Origin: Streptomyces sp. HUAS CB01
GTDB lineage: Bacteria; Actinomycetota; Actinomycetes; Streptomycetales; Streptomycetaceae
NCBI RefSeq assembly: GCF_030406905.1
Contig: NZ_CP129137.1
Span: forward strand, 4,298,001-4,362,000
DNA length: 64,000 bases
Direction of reading: 5' to 3'
Shown here: one piece after another, positions 17,508 to 25,849 of the stretch
How the letters are laid out: each line of letters begins with the position of its first letter
Position numbering within the stretch: the first letter of the stretch is position 1
Program-made: the position numbers and the translations under genes
Notes under the pieces: model-generated
Seen by the model: only the letters and a program-made list of their open reading frames with translations
The model's database searches: none
Told to the model about the DNA's origin: nothing

Positions 17508-18652
17508 CGTCGGTGCTCCTCGAAGCGGTACGGCAACGGCTCGCCGAGAGCGGGGCCGAGCCGACCCCCGCCAGGGTTGCGGCGGCGCTGCGGGCGCAGG
17601 GGCGGCTTCTGGGGGACACGGAGGTGCTCGGCGCCGCCGAGGAACTGCGAGGCGAACTGGTCGGCACCGGACCGCTGGAGCCGCTCCTCGCCGACCCCGC
17701 CGTGACCGATGTGCTCGTCTCGGCACCCGACCGGGTGTGGGTCGACCGAGGCGGCGGACTCCGTCTCACCGACGTGAGCTTCCCCGACGCGGCAGCGGTG
17801 CGCCGGCTTGCCCAGCGACTCGCGGCCGTGGCGGGGCGGCGACTGGACGACGCCCGACCCTGGGTGGACGCCCGGTTGCCCGACGGCACACGGATGCACG
17901 CGGTGCTGCCTCCGGTGGCGGTGGGGTCGACCTGTCTGTCGCTGAGGGTCGTCCGGCCGAGGGCCTTCTCCCTGCACGAGCTGATGGCGGCAGGGACGGT
18001 ACCGCCGGGCGGCGACCGGCTGTTCAGGGCGCTGATCGAGGCGCGGGTCTCGTATTTGATCAGCGGCGGCACGGGCTCCGGCAAGACGACCCTGCTGTCC
18101 ACTCTGCTGGGACTGGTGGGAGAGCACGAGCGCATCGTGCTCGCGGAGGACTCGGCGGAACTCCGTCCCGACCATCCGCACGTGGTGCGCCTGGAGTCCC
18201 GCCCGGCAAACCAGGAGGGCGCGGGTCTGGTCACCCTTCGCGACCTGGTGCGCCAGGCACTCCGTATGCGGCCCGACCGGCTGGTCGTCGGGGAGGTGCG
18301 CGGTGCCGAAGTGACCGATCTGCTGGCGGCGTTGAACACGGGGCATGACGGAGGTTGCGGAACGGTCCATGCCAACACGGCCGCGGACGTGCCGGCCAGG
18401 CTGGAGGCCCTCGGGACGGCCGCCGGCCTCGACCGGGCGGCTCTGCACAGCCAGTTGTCCGCGGCCCTGTCGGTGGTGGTGCATCTCGTGCGGGGTCGGG
18501 GCGGCGGGCGCCGGGTCGCCGAGATCCATGTGCTGGAGCGGGACGCGGCGGGACTCGTGGTGACCGTGCCGGCACTGCGCTGGAGTGCCGAGCACTTCGC
18601 CCGCGAGCGCGGCTGGGAACGGCTGCGGTACCTGATCGGGGGCACGCGATGA
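17504..18652 (+). CDS. tadA: TadA/CpaF secretion ATPase
   Basis: A 382-residue hexameric secretion ATPase (T2SSE/VirB11 family) that powers Tad pilus assembly. It shows Walker A GGTGSGKTT (Lys194), an Asp box AEDSAELRPDHPHVVRLE, Walker B RLVVGEVRG and a His-box GHDGGCGTVHAN. The GTG at 17504 overlaps the CpaE stop (GTGA) and the stop overlaps the tadB ATG, so the operon is translationally coupled. Confidence 0.94.
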   Translation: MTSVLLEAVRQRLAESGAEPTPARVAAALRAQGRLLGDTEVLGAAEELRGELVGTGPLEPLLADPAVTDVLVSAPDRVWVDRGGGLRLTDVSFPDAAAVRRLAQRLAAVAGRRLDDARPWVDARLPDGTRMHAVLPPVAVGSTCLSLRVVRPRAFSLHELMAAGTVPPGGDRLFRALIEARVSYLISGGTGSGKTTLLSTLLGLVGEHERIVLAEDSAELRPDHPHVVRLESRPANQEGAGLVTLRDLVRQALRMRPDRLVVGEVRGAEVTDLLAALNTGHDGGCGTVHANTAADVPARLEALGTAAGLDRAALHSQLSAALSVVVHLVRGRGGGRRVAEIHVLERDAAGLVVTVPALRWSAEHFARERGWERLRYLIGGTR

Positions 18653-19497
18653 CGACGGCTGCGATGTACGCGGCGGTGTGCGCGGGAGCCGTCGCATGCC
18701 TGACGGCGGGCCGCGACGAGGGCCTGCGACGGGCGCGCCTGGTGCTGGCGTCCGGCGGCGCGGGGCACCCGGCTCCACGATGGTCCTGGGAGCGCCTGCG
18801 GCGATCGGTGGACCGTCTGCGGCGGGAATGGCTGTGCCTGCCGGTGGGCGCGGTGGCGGCCGTGCTCGGGGAGTCGGTGCTGCCGCTTCTCGCGGGCGCG
18901 GTGGCGGTTCCCCTGGTCGGGCGGCGACTGAGGGCGTCCGAGCGGGGAAGGGCGAGGGACCGCAGAGCCGGCGCCGTGATCGCTCTGTGCGGTGGGATCG
19001 CGGGGGAGCTGAGGGCCGGCAGCCAGCCGGGACAGGCGCTGCTGACCGCGGGCCGGGCCACCGGTGCGCTGGGCGCCGCGGAGGCGGCGGTGCTGGCGGC
19101 TGCCCGGTTCGGCGGGGACGTGCCTGCGGAGCTGCGGCGGGCGTCGCACGAGCCGGGTGCGGGCGGACTGGCCGGGCTGGCGGCCTGCTGGCTCGTCGCC
19201 GTCGACAGCGGTGCCGGCCTGGCGGCGGGGACCGACCGCCTCGAAGAGGCCCTGAGGGCGGAGCGGGACCAACGCGACTCGCTGCGGGCGCAGTTGGCGG
19301 GGGCGTGGTCGACGGTCGTGGTGCTGGCCCTCCTTCCGGCGATCGGACTGGCCCTCGGCTGGGCACTCGGGGCGGATCCCCTGCGGGTCCTGCTGCACAG
19401 TCCCGCAGGACTGGGCTGTCTTCTGGTGGGCGGACTGCTGGAGGCCGTCGGGCTCTCCTGGGCAACGCGGATCGTGCGGAGCGGTGAGCGGCCGTGA
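18649..19497 (+). CDS. tadB: TadB-like inner-membrane platform protein
   Basis: A 282-residue integral membrane protein of the T2SSF/GspF family. Hydrophobic segments lie near the N-terminus, at about 60-90 and at about 220-275; the cytoplasmic middle contains GGIAGELRAGSQPGQAL and LAACWLVAVDSGAGLA, typical of TadB/C proteins. It forms the platform that tadA works on. The ATG at 18649 overlaps the tadA stop and the end overlaps tadC by 4 nt. Confidence 0.88.
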   Translation: MTTAAMYAAVCAGAVACLTAGRDEGLRRARLVLASGGAGHPAPRWSWERLRRSVDRLRREWLCLPVGAVAAVLGESVLPLLAGAVAVPLVGRRLRASERGRARDRRAGAVIALCGGIAGELRAGSQPGQALLTAGRATGALGAAEAAVLAAARFGGDVPAELRRASHEPGAGGLAGLAACWLVAVDSGAGLAAGTDRLEEALRAERDQRDSLRAQLAGAWSTVVVLALLPAIGLALGWALGADPLRVLLHSPAGLGCLLVGGLLEAVGLSWATRIVRSGERP

Positions 19498-20285
19498 GCG
19501 ACGAGTTCGTCCGGAGCCTGGGCATCGCCGTTCTGCTGAGCACGGCCGCGGCCTGGGTGGTCAGAGGGCGGCTGCGGCATCGGCGGGCGTGCCGGCGGCT
19601 CCGCGCCCTCCTGGGGCCGAGCTCCGTGCGGCCCGGTACGCCGCATCGCCGGCGCCTTGTGCGCGTGCCGGAGCGGTGGCGGCCTTGGGCGTCCCCGCTC
19701 GTGACGGTGGTCGTCGGCTGGATCCTGGCCGGCGGAATCACCGGATGCCTGCTGGGACTTGCTGTGGCGTACGGCCTCCGGCGGTGGCAGCGGGGCCGTG
19801 CACGGGACAGGGCGACGGGCGCTGTCGGGCGCAGGGTGTCCGAACAACTGCCGCTCGCCGCCGAACTGCTGGCGGCGTGTGTCTCGGCGGGAGCCGGACC
19901 GCGTGAGGCGGCGTCCGCGGTCGGGCAGTCGCTCGGCGGACCGGTCGGAGAGCGACTGGCGCGGACGGCGGCCGAGCTTCGACTGGGAAGCGAACCGGCC
20001 CGGGCGTGGGGGAGGTTCGGGGAGATACCGGGTGCGGCGGGTCTCGCCCGCTGCCTGGAGCAGGCGGTCGCGTCGGGGGCGCCGGCCGCGGAGCCGGTCG
20101 CCCGACTGGCTGCGGGGCTTCGGGCGGAGAGGGCCCGCGTCGCGACTTCCCGGGCGCAGCGCGCCCAGGTGCTGATCACCGCACCGGTGGGGCTCTGCTT
20201 CCTGCCCGCCTTTCTCGCGATCGGGGTGGCCCCCGTGGTGATCGGCCTCGCCACCGGGCTGCTGCACGGCAACGGAGGCAACTGA
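19494..20285 (+). CDS. tadC: TadC-like inner-membrane platform protein
   Basis: A 263-residue T2SSF-domain membrane protein partnering TadB. It has an N-terminal helix, a hydrophobic pair at about 60-95, the T2SSF core (ELLAACVSAGAGPREA, VARLAAGLRAERAR) and a C-terminal hydrophobic segment (LCFLPAFLAIGVAPVVIGLATGL region). The GTG at 19494 overlaps the tadB stop. The 143 bp after it carry no gene and lead to the pilin. Confidence 0.87.
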   Translation: MSDEFVRSLGIAVLLSTAAAWVVRGRLRHRRACRRLRALLGPSSVRPGTPHRRRLVRVPERWRPWASPLVTVVVGWILAGGITGCLLGLAVAYGLRRWQRGRARDRATGAVGRRVSEQLPLAAELLAACVSAGAGPREAASAVGQSLGGPVGERLARTAAELRLGSEPARAWGRFGEIPGAAGLARCLEQAVASGAPAAEPVARLAAGLRAERARVATSRAQRAQVLITAPVGLCFLPAFLAIGVAPVVIGLATGLLHGNGGN

Positions 20286-20428
20286 CCGGTGGGATCCGGT
20301 CAGCATCGCCGGAGCGCCGACGGCATCGGTGCCCCGCGCGCCCACCTCAACGGCGCCGACGGCATGGCGTCGGACGGCATCAACGGCCTTCAGAGCGAAC
20401 AGAAGCGAACAGAAACGAGGGGATCGAC

Positions 20429-20746
20429 ATGAGCGTGACCGGTACGGGGACCACGAGGACCACGAGGACGACGAGGACCACGGGAACGGCATCCGCCGAC
20501 ACGACGTCCGTGGACCCCGCATCCTCCGGGGGTGTGGCCCGGACGAGGGGAGTCTTCGCCAGGACGCGTGACCGGCTGTCCGGTCGGCTCCCCGGGGGCG
20601 ACGCCGGAATGACGACATCGGAGTACGCGATGGGCACGATCGCGGCATGTGCCTTCGCCGCTGTGCTCTATCAGGTGATCACCAGCGACACGGTCTCCAC
20701 GGCCCTCGAATCGATCATCGGGAAGGCGCTCAGTGCGCAGTTCTGA
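20429..20746 (+). CDS. Flp-type pilin (DUF4244-like)
   Basis: A 105-residue prepilin. A basic, Thr/Arg repeat-rich leader (TRTTRTTRTT) is followed by GMTTSEYAMGTIAACAF: Gly then M-T-T-S-E-Y, the Flp prepilin peptidase site G|xxxxEY, running into one hydrophobic helix. The predicted mature pilin has about 46 residues. The leader is unusually long. ATG 20429 has GAGGGG 7 nt upstream. No prepilin peptidase gene is in this window. The start of the TadE-like gene overlaps its 3' end by 14 bp. Confidence 0.85.
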   Translation: MSVTGTGTTRTTRTTRTTGTASADTTSVDPASSGGVARTRGVFARTRDRLSGRLPGGDAGMTTSEYAMGTIAACAFAAVLYQVITSDTVSTALESIIGKALSAQF

Positions 20747-21179
20747 CACCCCTGGCACCCCTGACACCCCTCGCACCCCGGCGCCCGGGCCCGGGCGCCC
20801 GGGCTGCGGAACCGACCGGGGATCCGTCACGGCGGAGGCCGCGGTGACGGTGCCCGCGCTGGTGGTCTTCACGATGGCGCTCGTCTGGGCACTGATGGCG
20901 GCGTCGGCGCAGATCCAGTGTGTGGACGCCGCCCGGGCGGGGGCTCGGGCCGCGGCCCGCTCGGAGCCGGAGGCCGCCGTGGTCTCCGCCGCCCGTTCGG
21001 CCGCACCGTCCGGCGCGAAGATCTCCCTGGGCAGGGAGGGGGACCTCTGGCGGGTGCGGGTCGAGGCGGCGAGCCCCGGTCCCGTCACACCGGCTCTCAC
21101 TCTGACGGCCGAAGCCGTCGCTCTCGCGGAGGACGCGGTGGTGAGCGGTGAGCAGACGGAGCAGGGCGGTGGGCCATGA
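20733..21179 (+). CDS. TadE-like minor pilin
   Basis: A 148-residue protein with a Pro/Thr-rich N-terminus, then RGSVTAEAAVTVPALVVF, a TadE-type processing motif (Gly followed by four residues and Glu) leading into one membrane helix, and an extracytoplasmic C-terminal domain. The GTG start lies inside the end of the pilin gene, and the stop overlaps the next ATG (ATGA). Confidence 0.85.
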   Translation: MRSSDTPGTPDTPRTPAPGPGRPGCGTDRGSVTAEAAVTVPALVVFTMALVWALMAASAQIQCVDAARAGARAAARSEPEAAVVSAARSAAPSGAKISLGREGDLWRVRVEAASPGPVTPALTLTAEAVALAEDAVVSGEQTEQGGGP

Positions 21180-21709
21180 GGGGCCGTGACAGGGGGTCGG
21201 CGACCGTCTGGGCAGCCATGGCGGCATGCGCGATGTCCGCGGTCTTCGCCGTGGTGCTCGCGATGGGGCAGGTGGTCGTCGCCCGTCACCGGGCGGGTGC
21301 CGCGGCCGACCTCGCGGCGCTCGCCGCAGCCGGGCGGGCGCTGGAGGGTGCCGGACGGGCATGTGCCCAGGCGGCACGGGTGGCCCGGGCGCAAGGGGCG
21401 GTGGTCGTGCGGTGCGCGGTGGCCGGCGAGATCGCCGACGTGACCGCCGCCGCGGTTCTCGGCCCGTACAGGCCGGAGGTCAGATCCCGCGCCGGTCCGC
21501 CGGCCCCGCCCGGCCTGCGGGATGCGTCGAGCCCACGGGATACGTCGAGCCTGCGGGATACGTCGAGCCCACCGGGCCCGTACCTTCCGCCGGCCCTGCC
21601 CGGTCCGCCCGATGCGGCCGATGCGGCCGGTCGTCGGGACCCTCCCGGCCCGCGGCATCCGGACGTTCCAACCGGCCGGTCCTCGGAGGCGAGGCGGCCA
21701 GGCCCGTAG
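21176..21709 (+). CDS. TadE-like secretion-neighbourhood protein with repeat tail
   Basis: A 177-residue protein. Residues 1-100 resemble the second TadE-like family of helicase/secretion neighbourhoods: RDRGSATVWAAMAACAM with one N-terminal helix and VVARHRAGAAADLAALAAAGRA. Beyond residue 105 the sequence becomes Pro/Gly/Asp-rich and includes an 18-bp tandem repeat, so the C-terminal third is likely disordered and variable. It is the last gene of the Tad operon and is convergent with the helicase. Confidence 0.8.
   Translation: MRGRDRGSATVWAAMAACAMSAVFAVVLAMGQVVVARHRAGAAADLAALAAAGRALEGAGRACAQAARVARAQGAVVVRCAVAGEIADVTAAAVLGPYRPEVRSRAGPPAPPGLRDASSPRDTSSLRDTSSPPGPYLPPALPGPPDAADAAGRRDPPGPRHPDVPTGRSSEARRPGP
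21518..21571. repeat. 18-bp tandem repeat inside the TadE-like gene
   Basis: Three copies (consensus CGGGATACGTCGAGCCYR) encode R-D-T-S-S-(P/L) repeats. The length is a multiple of three, so the frame is kept. Confidence 0.85.
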
Positions 21710-21908
21710 GGGAACCAGGTCGGGGCAGCAGACTTGGTCGGCAGGAGTGACGGCGATCGTCGGTCCTCCGGGATCCCCGGGCCCTGGTCCTCCGGGATAC
21801 CCGCGCCGCTGATGCTCCTGCGTCCTCCCGGCTCCCCGGGCCCTCCTGGTGCTCCTGCGTCCTCCGAGCTCCCCGGAGATCCCGGTCGGCAGTAGCGACC
21901 GCGATCCG

Positions 21909-24560
21909 TCACCCCTCCGGGATCCCCGGGTTCTCCTGGCTCTCCTGGCCCTCTTGGTCCTCCTGGTCCTCGGGTGTCGCCCGGTCTTCCCGGACCGGGT
22001 CCCGCGGGGCTGCCGGATCGCCCTGACGGCCCCGTGGCTCCGTAGTCGTTCCCACGTCCCCGTCACGGGGACCCGGGGCCTGAAGCAGGCCTGGGGAGCC
22101 GGCCTCAGGAGCGTCCGGGGCACCCCTCAGGAGGACGGTGAGCAGGCGGACGGCGGCGCGCTTGTGGAGCGGGTCGTTGCCGTTGCCGCACTTGGGGGAC
22201 TGGACGCAGGACGGACAGCCCGCCTCGCACTCGCACGAGGCGATGGCCTCCCGGGTCGCTTCGAGCCATTCACGGGCCGTGTGGAAGGCCCGCTCGGCGA
22301 AGCCCGCTCCGCCGGGGTGGCCGTCGTACACGAAGACCGTCGGCAGCAGCGTGTCCGGGTGCAACGGCACGGACACACCGCCGATGTCCCAGCGGTCGCA
22401 GGTGGCGAAGAGGGGGAGCAGCCCGATGGAGGCGTGCTCGGCGGCGTGCAGGGCACCGCCCAGCTGCTCCGGGTTCACCCGGGCGGCGTCCAGCTGGTCC
22501 TCGGTCACGGTCCACCAGACGGCGCGGGTGCGCAGGGTGCGCGGCGGCAGGTCGAGCTTGGTCTCGCCGAGCACCTCACCGGTGATCAGCTTCCGGCGCA
22601 GAAAGGAGACGACCTGGTTGGTGACCTCGACGGAGCCGTAGCAGAGACGGCCGGCGCCCCAGGGGATCTCGGTGTCGGTCTCGAGGACGGAGATGGAGGT
22701 GGTGTCCCGGGCGGTGGTGGAGTACGGCGGGTTCGCCTCCTCGACGAGGGCGACGGAGTCCTCCAGGTCCAGCCGTTTCACCAGGTACGTACGGCCCTGG
22801 TGAAGGTGCACGGCGCCGTCGTGCACGGCGGCGTGGGAGGCCGGCTCGTCGACCGTGCCGAGCAGCCGGCCGGTGGCGGCCTCGACGATCTGCACGGGTC
22901 TGCCGCCCTCGCCGCGGATGTCGGTGAGGTCGGCGGCCCGCTCCCGGCGGGTCCAGTACCAGCCTGCGGTGCGCCTGCGCAGCAGCCCGGCGCTCTCCAG
23001 CTGGGGCAGCAGCCCGGGGACGGCCGGACCGAACAGCTCCAGGTCCTGCTCCGTCAGGGGGAGCTCCGCCGCGGCGGCGCAGAGGTGCGGAGCGAGGACG
23101 TAGGGGTTGTCCGGGTCGAGGACCGTGGACTCCACGGGCTGCCGGAACAGCGCCTCGGGATGGTGGACGAGGAAGGTGTCCAGCGGATCGTCCCGGGCGA
23201 CCAGCACGGCGAGGGCGCCCTGCCCGGAGCGGCCGGCCCGGCCCGCCTGCTGCCAGAGCGACGCACGGGTGCCGGGGTAGCCGGCGATGAGGACCGCGTC
23301 CAGGCCGGACACGTCGACGCCCAGTTCCAGGGCGGTGGTGGCGGCCAGCCCGAGCAGCTCGCCCGAGTGCAGGGCACGCTCCAGCGCGCGCCGCTCCTCC
23401 GGCAGATAGCCGCCCCGGTACGCGGCGACACGCCGTGCGAGCGTCCGGTCGACCTCGGCCAGACGTTCCTGGCTGATGACCGAGATCAGCTCCGCGCCCC
23501 GCCGAGAGCGCACGAAGGCGACCGTACGGACGCCCTGGACGACCAGATCCGTCAGAAGGTCCGCGGTCTCCGCCGTGGCGGTGCGGCGCACCGGGGCGCC
23601 CTTCTCGCCGTGCAACTCGGTGAGCGGCGGCTCCCAGAGGGCGAAGACGAGCTCACCGCGGGGTGAGGCGTCGTCCGAGACCTCGGTGACGGGCAGACCG
23701 GTCAGCCGGCCGGCCGCGACGGCGGGATCGGCGGCCGTCGCCGAGGCCAGGAGGAACACCGGGTGCGCGCCGTAGCGGGCGCACACCCGGCGCAGCCGGC
23801 GGAGGACCTGGGCGACGTGGGAGCCGAACACGCCGCGGTAGGTGTGGCACTCGTCGATCACGACGTAGCGCAGGGAGCGCAGGAAGGACGACCAGCGGGG
23901 GTGGGACGGGAGTACGCCCCGGTGCAGCATGTCCGGGTTGGTGAGGACGTAGTTCGCGTACTGGCGGACCCACTCGCGTTCCTCGACGGGGGTGTCGCCG
24001 TCGTACACGGCCGGTCGCACACGGTTGCCCAGCGGTGACGCGAGCTCCTTCACGGCGCGGCACTGGTCGGCGGCCAGGGCCTTGGTCGGGGCCAGGTACA
24101 GGGTGGTGGCGCCGCGTCCGTTGGGCGCTTCCGAGCCGTCCAGCAGGGTGCTGAGGACCGGCGCGAGGTAGGCGAGGGACTTGCCGGACGCCGTGCCGGT
24201 GGCGATCACGACCGACTCGCCGTCCAGGGCGTGCTCGGCAGCGGTCGCCTGGTGGGCCCAGGGGTGTGCGATCCCGGCCTGCTGGATGGCGTTGATCACT
24301 TCCGGACGGATGCGGTGCGGCCAGACTGCATGGCGGCCCGGCCTGGGGGGCAAGTGCTCCGTATGAGTGATGCGCGCAGCCCGGCCCGCCCCCGCGGCGA
24401 GCCGGTCGAGGACCGTACCGGGGGAGGGGCGGGTTTCCCCGCTCTCGGAGGGGCGTCTGGGTCGGTGATTCATGGCCATCGGCACCGAGTGTGTCACCGG
24501 CGTGACGGACAATGGTCCCAAGGCGTCGTGCATGGCTGCTGGTAAGTGATTGAATGCCAT
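21909..24560 (-). CDS. DECH-box helicase, MrfA/Hrq1-like
   Basis: An 883-residue superfamily 2 helicase of the DECH family found opposite Tad genes in actinobacteria. RecA1 has Walker A ATGTASGKS (Lys127), the DECH box VVIDECHTYRG and SATAADP; RecA2 has LGVDVSGLD and QQAGRAGRSGQG. The C-terminus is DUF1998/MZB-like, with a Cys cluster CECEAGCPSCVQSPKCG as in MrfA (YprA) and Hrq1, which suggests a role in crosslink or mitomycin repair. About 60 final residues are acidic and repetitive (EDQEDQEGQES). ATG 24560 follows remembered homologues starting MAFNHLPA; ATG 24479 is possible. Confidence 0.88.
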   Translation of the reverse strand: MAFNHLPAAMHDALGPLSVTPVTHSVPMAMNHRPRRPSESGETRPSPGTVLDRLAAGAGRAARITHTEHLPPRPGRHAVWPHRIRPEVINAIQQAGIAHPWAHQATAAEHALDGESVVIATGTASGKSLAYLAPVLSTLLDGSEAPNGRGATTLYLAPTKALAADQCRAVKELASPLGNRVRPAVYDGDTPVEEREWVRQYANYVLTNPDMLHRGVLPSHPRWSSFLRSLRYVVIDECHTYRGVFGSHVAQVLRRLRRVCARYGAHPVFLLASATAADPAVAAGRLTGLPVTEVSDDASPRGELVFALWEPPLTELHGEKGAPVRRTATAETADLLTDLVVQGVRTVAFVRSRRGAELISVISQERLAEVDRTLARRVAAYRGGYLPEERRALERALHSGELLGLAATTALELGVDVSGLDAVLIAGYPGTRASLWQQAGRAGRSGQGALAVLVARDDPLDTFLVHHPEALFRQPVESTVLDPDNPYVLAPHLCAAAAELPLTEQDLELFGPAVPGLLPQLESAGLLRRRTAGWYWTRRERAADLTDIRGEGGRPVQIVEAATGRLLGTVDEPASHAAVHDGAVHLHQGRTYLVKRLDLEDSVALVEEANPPYSTTARDTTSISVLETDTEIPWGAGRLCYGSVEVTNQVVSFLRRKLITGEVLGETKLDLPPRTLRTRAVWWTVTEDQLDAARVNPEQLGGALHAAEHASIGLLPLFATCDRWDIGGVSVPLHPDTLLPTVFVYDGHPGGAGFAERAFHTAREWLEATREAIASCECEAGCPSCVQSPKCGNGNDPLHKRAAVRLLTVLLRGAPDAPEAGSPGLLQAPGPRDGDVGTTTEPRGRQGDPAAPRDPVREDRATPEDQEDQEGQESQENPGIPEG

Positions 24561-24638
24561 CGCGGCTGGCGATCCGTCCCCTGGCTCCGCCGGGGAGACC
24601 GAGGGGCGACCGCTCGATAGCAAGGTGCTGGAGGATCC

Positions 24639-24992
24639 GTGGACCTGTCCCTGTCGACTCGCAATGTGTCCGGCCCTGGCGGCGACCGCACGGTCGTCGA
24701 GGTCGGTGGCGAGATTGATGTGTATACCGCGCCCAAGCTGCGCGAGCAGTTGGTCGAGTTGGTGAACGACGGCAGCTACCACCTGGTTGTCGACATGGAG
24801 GGTGTGGACTTCCTCGACTCGACCGGCCTCGGCGTGCTCGTGGGCGGTCTGAAGCGCGTACGTGCGCATGAAGGCTCGCTGCGCCTGGTCTGCAACCAGG
24901 AGCGCATTCTCAAGATCTTCCGGATCACTGGTCTGACCAAGGTGTTCCCCATTCACACCACGGTCGACGAGGCCGTCGCGGCGACCGACTGA
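24639..24992 (+). CDS. bldG: BldG anti-sigma factor antagonist
   Basis: A 117-residue STAS-domain anti-anti-sigma factor needed for aerial growth and antibiotic production in Streptomyces. The phosphorylatable serine is Ser61 in [11 protein letters not shown]. It is four residues longer than the S. coelicolor protein as I recall it, because of an N-terminal SGPGG-like insert. GTG 24639 has GGAGG 4 nt upstream. It lies divergent from the helicase (78-bp gap) and 135 bp before its anti-sigma partner. Confidence 0.96.
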   Translation: MDLSLSTRNVSGPGGDRTVVEVGGEIDVYTAPKLREQLVELVNDGSYHLVVDMEGVDFLDSTGLGVLVGGLKRVRAHEGSLRLVCNQERILKIFRITGLTKVFPIHTTVDEAVAATD

Positions 24993-25127
24993 GTCGCCCG
25001 GGGGTTCCCCGGGGACTCCGGCCCGTTCGGAGGCTCCGGGGAGTCCGGAGGAAGGCCAGGGTGCCGGGCGCCAGCCCGGTGCCCCTGAGAAGCACGCTCG
25101 CACGCTCGTACGTCCGAGGGGGACCGC

Positions 25128-25577
25128 ATGGCCACCGTTGAACTCCGCTTCAGTGCTCAGCCCGAGCATGTCAGGACGGCCCGCCTGGTGGCGGCCGCCG
25201 TGGCGCGGCGGGCAGGGGTGGACGAGGCGGTGCTGGACGAGGTCAGGCTCGCCGTCGGCGAGGCGTGCAGCCGTGCCGTCGGGCTGCACCGCAGCCATGG
25301 CGTCACCGCTCCCGTGCGCGTCCTGCTCACCGAGGAGGAGAAGTCCTTCTCGATCGAGGTCGGCGACGAGGTGCCCTTGTCCGGCGCTCCTGCGGGAGCC
25401 GAGGCCGGGAAGCACGGCTCCGGTCCCGGTGACGACCACGAGGACGCGGACGGCCGCGACCAGATGGGGCTCGCCGTGATCAGTGGTCTCGTCGACGACG
25501 TGGAGGTGACGACGGGTGAGCACGGAGGCGTCATCCGGATGAGTTGGCCGACGAATCCGGCCACGCTCGTGTCATGA
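25128..25577 (+). CDS. RsbW-like anti-sigma factor paired with BldG
   Basis: A 149-residue GHKL ATPase-fold regulator, corresponding to the gene after bldG in S. coelicolor (ApgA, as I recall). The G-box MGLAVISGLVDDVEV is present, but the N-box reads LAVGEACSRAV: Ser-Arg stands where the Mg2+-binding Asn is expected, so kinase activity is doubtful. An acidic Gly/Asp loop (about 90-110) separates the two boxes. ATG 25128 has GAGGGGGA upstream. It is presumably co-transcribed with bldG and ended by the terminator at 25637. Confidence 0.9.
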   Translation: MATVELRFSAQPEHVRTARLVAAAVARRAGVDEAVLDEVRLAVGEACSRAVGLHRSHGVTAPVRVLLTEEEKSFSIEVGDEVPLSGAPAGAEAGKHGSGPGDDHEDADGRDQMGLAVISGLVDDVEVTTGEHGGVIRMSWPTNPATLVS

Positions 25578-25636
25578 CCCGATGACCGCCCCTGGCGCGC
25601 CGCGCTGACGGCGGCACCTGCGCCCGCTGTTTTGAG

Positions 25637-25661
25637 AGGCCCTGCTGAGCAGGGCCTTTTT
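25637..25661 (+). terminator. Rho-independent terminator of the bldG operon
   Basis: AGGCCCTGC, loop TGA, GCAGGGCCT and then TTTTT: a classic intrinsic terminator about 60 bp after the anti-sigma stop. Confidence 0.92.
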
Positions 25662-25849
25662 CATTTCCCTAGATCATTGATCAAGCGTCAATGCTTTTGC
25701 CCCATTACCGCTTTCGAGGGTAATCCTGAGCCGCGATCATTTGGTGAGGAGCGAACGAAGGTCAATTCCATTTGTCGCGCACTGTTTTGATCAGGTTCCG
25801 CTCCCTACAATCCGTCCACATCTTGAGCTCTGAACGTCAAGGAGGACGA

